From assembly GCA_947396885.1 (NCBI GenBank), contig OX377203.1, positions 30,879,253 to 30,943,252 on the forward strand: a stretch of DNA of 64,000 bases. Reading direction: 5' to 3'. This document shows positions 32,299 to 43,844 of this stretch, piece after piece. The position numbers and the translations under genes were made by a program. Under the pieces are notes generated by a model. The model was not told the DNA's origin, searched no databases, and was given only the letters and a program-made list of their open reading frames with translations. Source of the DNA: Heligmosomoides polygyrus polygyrus (lineage: Eukaryota > Nematoda > Chromadorea > Rhabditida > Heligmosomidae). Position 1 is the first letter of the stretch. Each line of letters begins with the position of its first letter.

Positions 32299-33703
32299 TG
32301 GGGTGCCAGTAGAGGCCTGGAAGGTGCTTGGGAACTGCGTAGTCAACTGGCTGACACAGTTCTTCAACAGAGTCACGATAGAGGGTAAGATGCCAGATGA
32401 CTGGAGGAACAGCATCATAGTCCCCATCTTTAAGCAGAAGGGGGACGCGTACGACTGCTCCAATTACCGCAGGATCAAACTGATCTCACATGCGATGAAG
32501 GTCTACGAACGACTGGTCGACTCGAGGCTGAGGGAGGTGGTCACCATATCCCAGGAGCAGTGGGGCTTCATGCCTGAGAAGTCCACCACAGACGCGATCT
32601 TTATCGCTCGCCAAGTGATGGAGAAATATCGGGAGAATCGAAAGCCCTGCTACCTGGCATTCCTGAACTTGGAGAAAGCATACGACAGGCTACCTCGTGC
32701 CGTGCTTTGGAAATCCCTTCGAGGCAGGGGTGTTCCGGAACATCTCATCTCGGTCATAAAGGACATGTACGAGTGCTCGAAAGCGGCGGTACGAACTCCA
32801 CACGGAATGACAAAGAAGATGGATATCACAGTGGGGGTGCATCAAGGGTCAGCTCTGAGTCCGTTTCTCTTCGTGCTGACGCTTGATTGCATAGTGAATC
32901 ATCTTGAGGAAGGTCCCCTCAGGAACATCCTCTACGCTGACGATATCGCCCTAGTAGCCGACAGCCGTGAGGAGTTGGAAGAGAAGGTGCAGTTGTGGCA
33001 AGGAGCCCTCGCAGACAACGGCCGCCTGCGGCTGAACGTAAAGAAGACAAAATTCATCAGCTATAAGCAGTGCGCCGAACCGATCTTTGACTGCCAAGGA
33101 GAGGTGATCGAAAAGGTGGAACAATTCCGCTACCTCGGAAGTGACCTATCCGAGGAAGGAAGCGTGGACAAGGCGGTTAAGGGACGGATAACTGCAGAAT
33201 GGCTCAAATGGAGGGAGTGCATAGGAATCCTCTGCGACCGTAGGTGCTCCAGGACACTCAAGGTCAAGCTATATAGAACAGTAGTGAGGCCTGCCCTCCT
33301 CTATGACTGTGAGTGCTGGGCCCTGGGTAAGGCACAGGAGCGGCAACTGCACGCGGCGGAGATGAGGATGCTCAGATGGGCATGTGGATGGACCCGTCAA
33401 CACAGAGTGCGAAATGAGGATGTTAGGACAGTGTTGAAGACAGCTCCGATCCAGCTGAAGATGAGGGAGCAGCGCCTTAGGTGGTACGGACACATCCTCA
33501 GAAGACAAGTGGACCATCCCACGAAGTTGGCCCTGAATTTCGAGGCACCCGGAAAGCGTCCGAGAGGAGCCCCAAGGAAAAGGTGGAGGGACGTCATCAA
33601 GAGAGATCTCGCCGAAATCGGCGCTGCGCCAAATGACGCCCTTGATAGAATGAGGTTGCGACAGATCACAAAAGCAGCGGACCCTGCGACTGCGCGGGAC
33701 TAA
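32171..33703 (+). CDS. RTE polyprotein, reverse transcriptase half
   Basis: This frame of about 510 codons overlaps the endonuclease frame by 128 bases and is offset by one position; a single-base indel near 32225-32240 probably separates them. Reverse transcriptase motifs in order are LGKAAGPDGVPVEAWKVL, NYRRIKLISHAMKVYERLV, LAFLNLEKAYDRLP, GVHQGSALSPFLFVLTLD and the catalytic ILYADDIALVAD. Then come the thumb and C-terminal region with LRWYGHILRR and the end signature PGKRPRGAPRKRWRD. There is no internal stop. The 71st-or-so residues around MKLGKAAGPDG mark where the domain truly begins; the upstream MRNSRV start is a by-product of the frameshift. Confidence 0.88.
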   Translation: MRNSRVGKSKKNSQPNGPIPSWTQEEVRSAIGKMKLGKAAGPDGVPVEAWKVLGNCVVNWLTQFFNRVTIEGKMPDDWRNSIIVPIFKQKGDAYDCSNYRRIKLISHAMKVYERLVDSRLREVVTISQEQWGFMPEKSTTDAIFIARQVMEKYRENRKPCYLAFLNLEKAYDRLPRAVLWKSLRGRGVPEHLISVIKDMYECSKAAVRTPHGMTKKMDITVGVHQGSALSPFLFVLTLDCIVNHLEEGPLRNILYADDIALVADSREELEEKVQLWQGALADNGRLRLNVKKTKFISYKQCAEPIFDCQGEVIEKVEQFRYLGSDLSEEGSVDKAVKGRITAEWLKWRECIGILCDRRCSRTLKVKLYRTVVRPALLYDCECWALGKAQERQLHAAEMRMLRWACGWTRQHRVRNEDVRTVLKTAPIQLKMREQRLRWYGHILRRQVDHPTKLALNFEAPGKRPRGAPRKRWRDVIKRDLAEIGAAPNDALDRMRLRQITKAADPATARD

Positions 33704-33746
33704 ACGCTCAGGAGAAGAAGAAGGAGGAGGAGAGGAGTACACTTCC

Positions 33747-34539
33747 TCTGTTTTTGAAAGACCTATCACATCGTACCCCTAAGTAGTGAATAGCAGTCAC
33801 TCCAAGTAAAGTAACGGGCTTAGCTCGTTGCGGGAGGTGGACCACCTGCCTGTTAATATAATAAAACAATCAAAAAATCACACGTAAAAAGGAAAAAATA
33901 ATATTTTTCACCACGGATCTTATGTTGGAAAGCAAACCAGAAAGAAAGCAGCGTGGTTTCCTTGGTCAATCTAATAGTTTCCTGAATCACTGCCAGGCGC
34001 CGACTGTTGTTGGCTTAGCCGAAGAAAAACGCCTTTGTAAAAAGGGAGGAAACGTAGCCGAGGTGCTAATCTCAGTGCTTCGGTTTGGTGCCTGCAGAAT
34101 GATAATATAATTTTTATTAATCGCGACCTCTTTCGTTGTCACCTTTCCATGAAATATGGAATACCGATAAACGCCCTCATCCTACACCAAGAAGATCCAG
34201 AATCTGATTTACACGATTGAAGTCGCTGAAATTCTAGCGAAAACACTAGGCCATGACGGCTCAGGCAGATTTGTAAACAAAATGGATCTCTTCTACTTAA
34301 TGTCAGCATCGCTATCTTCAAAACAGACATGCTCTGTTCTACTAGCTCAGGAGAAGTGTTACCCATACTGATAACTTTTCCTTCAGCGCAGTATTTTCTT
34401 CCCTTAAAAGTGTCACCGCCTTCATTAGTTTCCATCACGCAGCGTAGCTTCCTTGGTTTTGGCCCGATTCTCCATCAACAGGTCTAACCAACCTTGAAGT
34501 ACTTCGGCACCTTTCCTTTTCAATGATTTCTTTCAGACA
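33747..34539. other. Unassigned
   Basis: This is sequence between the RTE and the LTR element. Minus-strand open stretch 34139-34438 and plus-strand stretch 33922-34110 show no recognisable domain. Confidence 0.3.
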
Positions 34540-34543
34540 ATCC

Positions 34544-35026
34544 TATAATAACTCCGAGCGCCCACTGTGTTCGACAGTGTAGCGGGTGAACGCCCGGTGT
34601 TATTACTTGTAATTTCATTTTATTTTAGGCTGTGTAAGTTTACGGACAAAACGCTTAGTCCTCGCATTAGTTTATTATAATTTCATACATAAATATTATG
34701 TGCAAGGACAACAAAAGTAAAGAGGGCAGGTGTCAGCCTGACGGCCGAGCACCACCGAGCCCACACACCACTGTCCTCCCGAGAGGGCGTTCTCTGTACT
34801 CCCTGGGTTGCGGGGGCTCTAAGTGGTGGCTTAATGGGGATCCCGATAGTCAGTGGGCAAACTCCCGCACGGGTAGTTTTAATGGGGCCCAATGGCGTCG
34901 GGTAAGACAAAGCTAGGCGTTACTGGGTGACCTAATCAATCTCCCGTGGACTGGCTATCCTTCTCTTCTACCGTAGCCTACGTCCCACCTCCCTACATGA
35001 TTTCATCTCCTTACAATTTCCTTACA
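34544..35026 (-). repeat. 3' LTR of the gag-only element
   Basis: This is the longer of the two LTRs. It contains the hairpin region ACTGTGTTCGACAGTGT and GGGTGAACGCCCG, and shares about 318 bases with 38426-38743 at very high identity. Read on the minus strand it begins TGTAAGGAAATTG. Confidence 0.88.
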
Positions 35027-36417
35027 TCCACGGCGGCGAAAGAGACCCGGTCCCCGGGTCCTAGGTTATACAAGATGGGATGAGCGGTTGATAGGGCTAA
35101 TCGAATGAGAGAGAGATCAGTGTTGTTCCGATGTGTAGAAGGTCATCGCAGTTGTGGCGAAGGTGAAAAAGGTGTTGAGTCGTCCTGAGTGGCTGTAAGT
35201 ATAGGTGAGAGCTGTTACAAGGAACAAAATACAAAAACTAAAAAACTCACAACCAGTGGTGTTATGTGTAATACCGTAAATAAGAAAGGGATTGGAGATA
35301 TTGAGGTATTGATAAAAGATATACGGAATAATTAGTTTCGCGTTGACTACTTTTTGTTTCAAATAATATTGTTGTCTTGGAGTTTCGACTGCCATTACCC
35401 TTGTCTGTCACAGTTGCATGTGCATAGTATCATATGTTCCAATAAAGATAAAGATAAAGGAATCTCAACAGTATTAGTATGAGACCGAGTTGTGAGATTT
35501 ATCATGGCGTCACTGTGCGCGCATTAGAGACGTAAATAATGCACTCAGATCAAAATCAATGTAGCCCGAGATTAAGGACAGTAACTCGTTAAAAAAAAAA
35601 ACGACAGTTGTCCAAATACGTACATTTGTTAGACACGGTGTCCTTATCGTTGCATGTGAAGAAAATTTATGGAACTAGTTTCAGTTATATTACACAAGTT
35701 AAGTAGCAGATGGAGGCCAAAACATGGTGCTTCGAAGTAAAAGCACTCGTGGTCCGTATAGCTAGAAGTGATGAAGGCTACGAGAAGGAATCCAAAACAC
35801 TACTCGATATGCATATGCAACTTTCCGGATCACAAAACAGCCAACCAGGTGGTGATTTGTTCTTCCCTGGTGTTGGGATCATGGAACAGGAGCTGGGTTA
35901 CTTGTTGTTATAGTTGAAACAACTCCTGGTTGATGCAGAGCTGCTTTTCTCTTTTAGTTGTATAAAAGTAGTGAGTTTTGGATTTGTTGCAAACGTAAAG
36001 CCTTGTTTTTGTATATGAAACATGGACACGAGTTCTCTTACTAAATGCAAAGACTGACAGTTTGTCGCCTTGGTTTTGTGCTCGAATAGATACTTAACTG
36101 CTAACTTATTATGTAATTTGTGAAGCTGTTCCATGAAGGTAGTGTGAACTAGAACGAAGGTGACACTATGTCCGTGATGTACCGTTATAAGAGCGGTTTG
36201 CGCTCCTATGTTTATCGATCGCTTCCAACTACAAGTTTAAATGTCGTTAGTCTGTGGCTGATTACTTGAGTATTTTAGAGCTGTGTTTAATTGCGTGAAA
36301 TCGCGTTGCGTGCGCAGTGACGGCATGATTTTGTAACACAGAAAATTTGCAGAAGGTCGTTAAAAAATAGAGAACAAAGAGAAAATTAGGTTTCGAAGTC
36401 CGCAAAAAAGTGCGGGT

Positions 36418-37182
36418 TTATGTATTGCGGCCCATTGCTACGAAATGGATTGGGAAGTTCATTTGCGGATTTCTCCATGTGCGTCGTGGAGGTTGCTGAG
36501 GGTTGTTGTAGCGAGGTTTGCGGACGTTTCTATTATTATCGGGCGCACTAAGGTGATTTATTTTGGCTTCCAGCTGTTCCATTCTAGTATTGACGGCAAG
36601 CGCATTTAAACCTTCAAGGAGTTCGTGGTCCTCCGCCCGCTCCTGCTTTTGGATTCTGTCTTCCTTCTCGGCGTATGCTAAGATAACGTCAAAGTTGTCC
36701 GATTCTGGAAGTCTTCTTATTGGGCGGCGGATTTCTGGTCGTAGGCCTTTTATAAAAAAATCTATGGCCAGCCTATCAGGAATCTTTTTGTCCTCCCCTT
36801 GGAATGCCATTTTGGTCTTGGCTACGACTTTGCTTGCGAATTCCGCCACTGGCTCTTTTCCTTGGAGCATGTTGTGAAGTTCATCACGGATATTGCTCAT
36901 GACAGCTTGGGACTTGAATTTTTGAGCTAACGCTGTGGTGAGTGTCTCCCAGTGATTTTCTGGTCTTCGGAATGACTTTGGTACTTAAGTTTCGCACCGC
37001 TGGTTAGGTAATAGCGCTTTGGCGTGTTCGTCAGGTATATGAAGATTAGTGACAAGCTCTACATAGTCCTCTAGGAATTCTTCAAAAGTTATGTCGTCGT
37101 TGCCTGAGAATTTTCCAACACGGTTATCCAGAAGTCGGCAGGATGTGTACAGCTGGGCGGGATCTAACACGCTAGTGGTCAT
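36418..37182 (-). pseudogene. Retrotransposon gag
   Basis: The N-terminal part (37182-36985) contains FSGNDDITFEEFLEDYVEL. The main part (36900-36418) has LHNMLQGKEPVAEFASKVV, DRLAIDFFIKGLRPEIRR and YAEKEDRIQKQERAEDHE. These are features of the retrotransposon gag domain that builds the virus-like particle. Both parts are in one frame, separated by a stop at 36985-36987 (RCET, stop, then VPKSFRRPENHWETLT). A zinc knuckle is not seen; the reading ends in an arginine- and proline-rich region. Only the nonsense codon breaks it. Confidence 0.85.
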
Positions 37183-38177
37183 TATCGAAATCTGTGTTTT
37201 TATTGGAGCTTCGTAGCTAGTTTTATTACCAGCTGAGCGAAATCCGGTACGCGTGGGAAGCTTTTTAGAGTTGGTGTGAGAAATGGTTACCCGTTGTAAT
37301 GGAAAAGTTTAGTGTTTTACGCTGTATGTAACTCAGCAGATGGTATACAAAGTTTGGTGAAAAGAATTTATCCTAGTTTTTAGTTTATACAAGTTTTTTT
37401 TTGATTTTTTCGAGTTGACGTGTTAGTCAACACTTCCTTTCTTACCAAAAGGGAGAAGAAATAAAGAAAAATAAGATGGCAACAAAAGATTTGAGAAGAT
37501 GAAAAAATTTTTAAGTGTAAAGATCACGTTTCCTTTGTCCTTTGTGAAGACTGAGTTGATGCTGGATGAGTCGATTGGCAAGATGTCACAGTAAGTTGCT
37601 TTTATAGTTGGTACTATTGTACCTCTAAAATTTATTGAAGACGAAACGAAAAATGAGACAATTCCGGTATATAGAATGTGGATAGTAGAATATGAAATGA
37701 GAAAACGATGGAGAGAGAGACAACTAGTGTTAATCGTGCTTTGCTTGCTCGTTTTTATTTATTCTTAAACTGTATATTTTCATCGCCTTACTTCAAAATG
37801 AATTTTGTTGTGCGCTTCATTAACAAATACGACCACAGTACATTTATTAGTAGTACTTTACCGCGAGGGTGGCGTAGCCTGGCCAGGACTCATCGTAACA
37901 CTGCTCAAATACCGGATTAGAGGGGTTTTTCTCCCTGTCACACAAATGAACGGAATATATAAACTTTTTGCCTCGCGGAATAGAGGTGGAGCAGCGGTGT
38001 GACATTGGCGCTCTGTTTTCTGTAAGAGAAAAGGAACAATAGATCGCAAAAATGGAAAAACGTGGCGGCATAGTATTCAAATCAGGGAACACGAGAGCAT
38101 TTTGAGCATAAGCAGAAATTTATGAGGTTTAGACAACTTGCTGTGAAATCCTTATCTTGAAAAGTGAACGCCTTTTT

Positions 38178-38206
38178 TAGATACTGTTACTTCACTAAGT
38201 AACAGT
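38178..38206. repeat. Perfect 12-bp hairpin
   Basis: ATACTGTTACTT and AAGTAACAGTAT face each other across a CAC(T) loop, inside the gag-only element near its 5' LTR. The role is unknown. Confidence 0.6.
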
Positions 38207-38413
38207 ATGAAAAAATTATAAGAAAATATTCTTATGGCCTATTTTTGGTTAAATAGTGCCGGGCACTTACGCAGTGACACTAAAAGGAAGTGTAAAAAAC
38301 TCATGCAGCATTAACATCTTTCCTTTTTTGAAAATTAGAGAGAACACAAATAGAGTGGTGGAAGAAAGGACGAGGAAACCGATCAAAAAATAGGCAAAAT
38401 AAACTAATGCGAG

Positions 38414-38425
38414 CCGGGACCTCCA
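38414..38425 (-). promoter_or_regulatory. Primer-binding site
   Basis: Next to the 5' LTR, the minus strand reads TGGAGGTCCCGG. A TGG start directly after the LTR is the classic tRNA primer site, and TGGAGGTCCC fits the 3' end of a tRNA-Gln as I recall it. The LTR element at 50.3-58.2 kb uses the same 12 bases. Confidence 0.75.
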
Positions 38426-38743
38426 TATAATAACTCCGAGCGCCCACTGTGTTCGACAGTGTAGCGGGTGAACGCCCGGTGTTATTACTTGTAATTTCAT
38501 TTTATTTTAGGCTATGTAAGTTTACGGACAAAACGCTTAGTCCTCGCATTAGTTTATTATAATTTCATACATAAATATTATGTGCAAGGACAACAAAAGT
38601 AAAGAGGGCAGGTGTCAGCCTGACGGCCGAGCACCACCGAGCCCACACACCACTGTCCTCCCGAGAGGGCGTTCTCTGTACTCCCTGGGTTGCGGGGGCT
38701 CTAAGTGGTGGCTTAATGGGGATCTCCTTACAATTTCCTTACA
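38426..38743 (-). repeat. 5' LTR of the gag-only element, internally deleted
   Basis: This matches 34544-34850 and the last 19 bases of the other LTR, but lacks the roughly 165 bases in between. It is flanked outside by ATCC (38744-38747). The loss removes part of the putative U3 or R region and may have ended expression of this copy. Confidence 0.88.
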
Positions 38744-39238
38744 ATCCTATGAGCTTCGTTCACTGCTGTCTCCTTGTGCTTCCGCTTGTCGAGCTCCTTC
38801 TGTTGAAATAGGTGAAACAGGAGGAGGGCCAACCACTGCGCAATATTTAACTAAACGGCAAATAGAGGCTCGCGCAGCCGGAAAAACTGCCGGGTTGCTT
38901 TAAAGCGTGTCAAGTTCATGTAACAAATATGTCTCACTGCCGCAAGAGACACATTGTAAAATAGAAGTCGTGAGCAGTAGAATGGTCAGATATGTCGCAT
39001 CGATACGGAGATAGGTAGCTGATCGGTAGGAGCGAGGGGATAAGCGAGTGCGCAGTAAGGCGCTCACCGATAGAAAGTTAGTAAACTCACTACTCACCGA
39101 CCACAACAGACGAACAATCACACGTTTTCTCAAACTCGACATGGCCTACATCGCCTGATACGATTACATCGACATTGTAGGGGCCTTTGGCCGACTATGA
39201 TGACTACCCGAACGTTGATCACTCGGACGAAGACGGGG

Positions 39239-39450
39239 CGGTACGGTTAAGGTCCCCACACCTTCGGCGAGTGTCGGGCGGCGGACGGCGAAGCGGCGGC
39301 CGCCGGCGCCACTTAGCGGCATGACTCATCCTCTGCGGGAGCGCGAAACGGAACCGGCGAGTTACTGTACTTCTTCTAGTCGGGACCAAGTCGTGCTGAA
39401 GAACAACGCGCCCCAATGAGGATCGCGCGCCCGTATCGACATGAATCAGC
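39239..39450 (+). repeat. Dispersed repeat shared with 9.96-10.19 kb
   Basis: The shared phrases are GCGGC.TGACTCATC, TTACTGTACTTCTTCTAGTC and GCGCCCCAATGAGGATCGCG. It is GC-rich against AT-rich neighbours. No ends were recognised. Confidence 0.65.
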
Positions 39451-39775
39451 TGAACCAATCTGGCGGTGTTGTTTCTCCATTTTGTTTTTCTCCGACTTTT
39501 GTTCTCGGTTGTTTGTTCAGTGCGCTTCTTTTAGCCCGTCTCTAAGCATTTTGTGACAGGAGATCAGTTCCGCTCAGTTCTTCATGAGCTCCTAACGTCA
39601 TGTTGATGTCCCATCTTCAATAAGATTCCTTGTCAGTTGCATGATTATTACTATGCACCTCTCACCTTCCGTTACGACTGAGGAGCCGGCCATGGGTGTG
39701 GTCGTCGGGGTTCTTCCCTGTTTTCCAGAGCATGATTACGAGAGAAAATGCCCGATCCGCGCCGCGTCTGTTTCG

Positions 39776-39925
39776 GTGCGAGAAAATGCCCGCAACAAGG
39801 GGAGAAAATGCCCGCGATCAGGGGAGAAAATGCCCGCGACCAGGGGAGAAAATGCTCGCAACCAGGGGAGAAAATGCCCGCAGCCAGGGGAGAAAATGTC
39901 CACAGCCAGGGAGAAAATATCTGTG
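39776..39925 (+). repeat. About 21-bp minisatellite
   Basis: At least six units of GGGGAGAAAATGCCCGCRACC repeat with small changes. All three plus frames and parts of the minus strand stay open because of the period; no protein is supported. Confidence 0.9.
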
Positions 39926-40048
39926 GCCACTGAACGGTTTTCGAAAGGGTCCACTACAACAACCACTACAAGAAAACACATTGTAATCACGTGGAAAAGG
40001 ATACGGTATTTTTTCAGGGGCGAGTAAAGGGGGGGGGGGGGAAACGGT

Positions 40049-40253
40049 CAGGAGATACACCCGCCCCCTGCTGGGGGGTGTGCTATCTTCCTCTCATCCC
40101 CTTGCTCACCCACCCCCAACCCCCTACGCTTTACCGAGAATCTAACGGCTGCCTTACGAAACCTTTGACACGCGACCCAAAAGTTTCCGGTCTGCAGAAC
40201 AGCGGTGCACCTATTGACGCCACGCCCCCAGCAGGGAGCGGGTGTACCTCCTG
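40049..40253. mobile_element. MITE with about 30-bp TIRs
   Basis: The left end CAGGAGATACACCCGCCCCC mirrors the right end, which reads CAGGAGGTACACCCGCTCCC in reverse complement. The core (CTCATCCCCTTG, CACCCACCCCCAACCCCCT, CGGCTGCCTTACGA) matches the palindromic element at 62170-62352. It is non-coding. The target duplication is unclear. Confidence 0.7.
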
Positions 40254-42770
40254 TCGCGCATCTGAGTAAATGGCATGGGAAATCGTGGGCGTGGCAACTG
40301 AAACTGTGGCACATCACTTGGATTCCCTAGCAGACTTGATGGCTTTACCATGATAGAGAAGCTTTGAAGAATACGAGGAAAGATTCTCGTTCCCTCAGTT
40401 AACAGGCATGCTCAACGGTTAAATTAGTACCAACGGTGTTTTATGTGAAAAGAACACTTAAAACACTGATAGGAGCAAAACAAGCGTTTTCACCCAGATC
40501 TCAGTTTCTAGCACGTAAAACTAGAAAACAAGCACATCAACGAAACCTGGTAACTTAGAATTACTTTTCGAAGCACTGAGCTGCGGAACTGTAGGCCACC
40601 TCAATTTTTGAGTTTGTTTTTAAGCCACATGAACGCCACATGAAGGGAACAGTAAGGTACATGCACTTCAAAGTCATGAGAAGTAGAAAATGAAAAATGG
40701 CAGACCTTACTTGGGAATTCATTTACAAATTGATTTTAGGTTTTACTGAGGTTTTACTGAGTGTTCCTGATGAAATCTTCATTTTTGACCAATCATTTCC
40801 TTCTCTACAAAACAGGATTTGAGCATAGATAATTCAACAATCATTGCTTTTCAACTGGTTTTCACCTGATACACCCTTGGTATCGTAAATACTTGTTGTG
40901 CCCTTTTTTATTAAAGTTTTTCTCAGTATAGGATTTCTATTTTGATTCGCTTTCTTGCTGTGTTTTTCTGATATTTCCACATAGTTGAATAGTTAGTTGC
41001 AAGTTTGGTTTTACCAAAAAATTACCAGAACCTACGGTGTAGCACCTCGCCAAAAATCTTTCAAGCCACCTTCTCGAAATATAGTGTTTTTCGAACATGG
41101 AATTTTGCGATCAACTTCTTATTAAAGTTTTGGTACGAATGAAACGTTGCGGAAATAGACCATTGTATAATAATAACGATACGTCCGGTTAAGGCTCTTC
41201 TAATGTACGATTTTTTCCACAGTTTCAAACTTTTCTTAGTTTCCTAAGTGGTTATTACCACTCAAAGTTGTTTCCTTTATTACGGCGCTTTTGCTATTCA
41301 CCACATAATGGTGTGCTATACCCGGGAGTTTTCACTCTGAACTCGTTTATTTGGAATCCGGGACGGTGGTGGGCGTTCTGGAACGATTTCCCATCATGAC
41401 GAGAAACAATATATGGGCAACAACATATAGAGAATAGCAAACTGCACCAACCAGGTTTTTTTAAACAGAGCATTTATTGAGCCAAAAGTGATACAAAAAG
41501 AGTTCTCACAAAAGTTTACACCAAAAGTTGGCTTTTGAATATTCGCAAAAGTGATCTCTTTTGAATTTTGCAGATGTGGTTCTCCTTTCTCAAATCGCTT
41601 TAGCTAATTAACCCAGACAGGCTCAGTTTGTCGGTAGGGAGAACCCAAAAAGGACAGTTCTCCGTGCAGATCTTGTAAGAGAGGGCCCTTTAATGCATGT
41701 GCACCGAGAACGAAAAGTCCTTCTAAAAACAGAATACAATGCATCTGTGAAATAAAGAAAATTGGTGCAATCCCAATGAGGGGGTCCCGTTTATAACGGT
41801 ACGTGCGCTCTACCATTCGTCCTTTTTGGCGTGTCCACCCCTACCCAACCCCTGGGCTTCCTCGTCTAATGGGTGCCTCACATTGCACGTTATGCTGCAT
41901 ATGTTCAATTTAAACTATTATTCAACCGGATGTATAAGGCCGACCTCTATTGGTATTGCACCAGAAAATTTAGCGTAGACACCATTAATCAATTAACATT
42001 TTCGAAAAAAGAAAAGACAATGTACTTCACGTCCCTATCACTTGTAAGCGTCCCGACCTAGTCTACAGATGTTATGTAATATCATTCTGTGTTACTCATT
42101 TTCACTTCGTAAGTGCAGTTGTTTTCTATGGAATGGGTGAGTTCAACACATTTCAGTACATTCACTTATTATGAATTCGTTTAAGAGTGGCCTCCACTAA
42201 CTAGGATTGTACCCTCGTTCATTCTCTTTTCGTTCGTCCATCTACATACATATGAAGTTTTGGACCCACTTTTATGTTACGCAACAGCGCATCGCCATTT
42301 CATGATTTAGATTGAGGAAGGCGATAGCACGTCTCGAACGGGAATCGCTGCAAGCCAGTTCAAGAGGAACGAAAAGAAAACCTATCTGCGGATGTTGCAA
42401 CCGGCAAGTAGATAACCGAAAGGGATCGGAAGTCATAGCAAGAACATATTTAATTTTACGGTCAGATGAGGTCGATCAAAGATCAGTTTGCTAAGGAGGG
42501 AATTCCGATGAGGAGATCGATATCCTGGAAGGGCTTGTGTCAAAGTGATCTTTTTGAAGTGTTGTAAGCAGAGAGGTTTTAATGAATAACATTTTCAGAC
42601 CCCGTCATCACAGCCGTCCACGCCCAGAGGGGTATTGAACAGAGAGGTGAGATTCACCAGCGTTCCGGAGGAATGTTCAAGGTTGAAATACCAGCATTTT
42701 TAGTTCCTCCAAGAAGCACCCCAAAGACATCAGAGTGGACGTCGAGGATTATTTAAATCCCGCAAGTTGG
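40254..42770. other. Unassigned AT-rich sequence
   Basis: No gene or repeat structure is recognised over 2.5 kb. A minus-strand open stretch at 41604-41816 and a plus-strand one at 42312-42494 (with PICGCCNRQ) have no known domain. Confidence 0.35.
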
Positions 42771-42779
42771 TGGTGCAGT

Positions 42780-43400
42780 GGACGGCTGCAAGCTGCATGG
42801 TGCTAATGGAGGAGGTTTTGAAAAAAAACCTGTGGGACATTACATCCATGGCCCACAGGACAAGCAGCGATCGGAGGTGGACTTTCACTATGTCAGGAAA
42901 GAATTAAATGTGACATTCAGTCTTGTGAAGGTAAAAATTAAACATTTGCTTTCACCCAAGCACTTTGGTTTAGGTGAGACTGGTTTCGTTTCAATCGATG
43001 ACGTGAAAAAACAGTGGAAGAATCTTCGCGACTCCTTCCAAGAAAGACGGAAAGCCGCAAAGGAGCCAAGAGCAGGATCCGAGGCGGGTGATCCACTGAC
43101 AAATGGATTTTTTTCGAGCCGATGCTGTTCCTGCTGCCTTATCATCTGAAATCGGGGTGTTGTCGATGCAGAACCCCGGTGTCAAACGTGGGTGCGTACG
43201 GGTACAGCAGTGCGGTAGGTCATCTGTGCGCTATGCCACAAGCGGGAGCAACTCGCCGGCACCCTCAATCTCCGGTTTTCGCGCAGAGGTCCAAAAAGAA
43301 GACTGCATCGGGGAAGAAAAGTGTCGACGCAACAAAAACCGCAGGTACACCCTCTCTTATATCTCTTTACTACATATCATCAAATCATAGAGTCTTGTTT
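42780..43400 (+). pseudogene. MADF-like domain coding region
   Basis: The readable pieces fit a MADF (Myb/SANT-like) DNA-binding domain: VLKKNLWDITSMAHR (about 42810-42855), VSIDDVKKQWKNLRDSFQER (about 42990-43050), and FFEPMLFLLPYHLKSG (about 43108-43155), the last needing a frame change at a T7 run (43109-43115). A lysine-rich tail follows (QRSKKKTASGKKSVDATKT), ending at a possible splice donor CGCAG|GTACAC at 43343/43344. A splice acceptor GGTTTAG lies at 42973. MADF proteins are often partners of PIF/Harbinger transposases, and a Harbinger transposase converges on this region from 43.85 kb. It could instead be a spliced host gene. Confidence 0.55.
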
Positions 43401-43844
43401 CATTCTTTTCTGTATCTGCGATGAGCTGGGAACCAAGAATCAGAGCCATTAGGCCATAGACCACTTTAGCGCATTCGGTGGGAGCCCACCCAATAAATAC
43501 TGCATTACGTTTTTGCTGTTCAATATGGTAACGGTTCCATGAATCAACTTTTTCTAGGCGTTTTCGCTGCTACGACACTCCGCAGACTTGCTGCTACTGA
43601 TCAAAGAGCGACCGAATTGGCGCTAGTCCAGCTGACAGAGCATGTGACCAAGAAGATCAGATGTTCGAGAGAACCTTAAGAATAACCCCTCTTAAATGAA
43701 GCGATCTCACTTCTGCTCATTACCTTGTTATGGCTTCGTCATTACTACTCAACACGTTGTTATAGCTGCGTTAATACCACCTATTACGTTGATCTCTCAA
43801 TAAAAGGTGACGATGTCTATTGAATTCACAGTAATACGTACACA

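Larger units (their letters stand above)
30382..33733 (+). mobile_element. Complete RTE-type retrotransposon with 13-bp TSD
   Basis: The insertion is bracketed by the direct repeat GGAGTACACTTCC at 30369-30381 and 33734-33746, the duplication made by target-primed reverse transcription. The element is 3352 bp. It has a 5' leader to about 30765, a polyprotein split by one frameshift, and a short 3' tail (GAGAAGAAGAAGGAGGAGGA) instead of poly(A), which suits RTE elements. It is the most complete mobile element in the window and lies head to head with the copy at 26957-29900. Confidence 0.92.
34544..38743 (-). mobile_element. LTR retrotransposon with gag only (TR-GAG type)
   Basis: Direct repeats at 34544-35026 (483 bp) and 38426-38743 (318 bp) bracket a minus-strand gag. 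The 4-bp duplication ATCC lies at 34540-34543 and 38744-38747. On the minus strand the LTR runs TGTAAGG...TTATTATA. The LTR at 38426-38743 lacks about 165 bp present in the other, with a junction at GGGATC. No protease, RT or integrase is visible in the 3.4-kb interior, so the element would depend on proteins from relatives. Confidence 0.88.

Noticed and set aside
39641..40027. Repeat protein over the GAGAAAATGCCCGC minisatellite
   Set aside because: All three plus-strand frames and parts of the minus strand are open; this is a result of the 21-base period.
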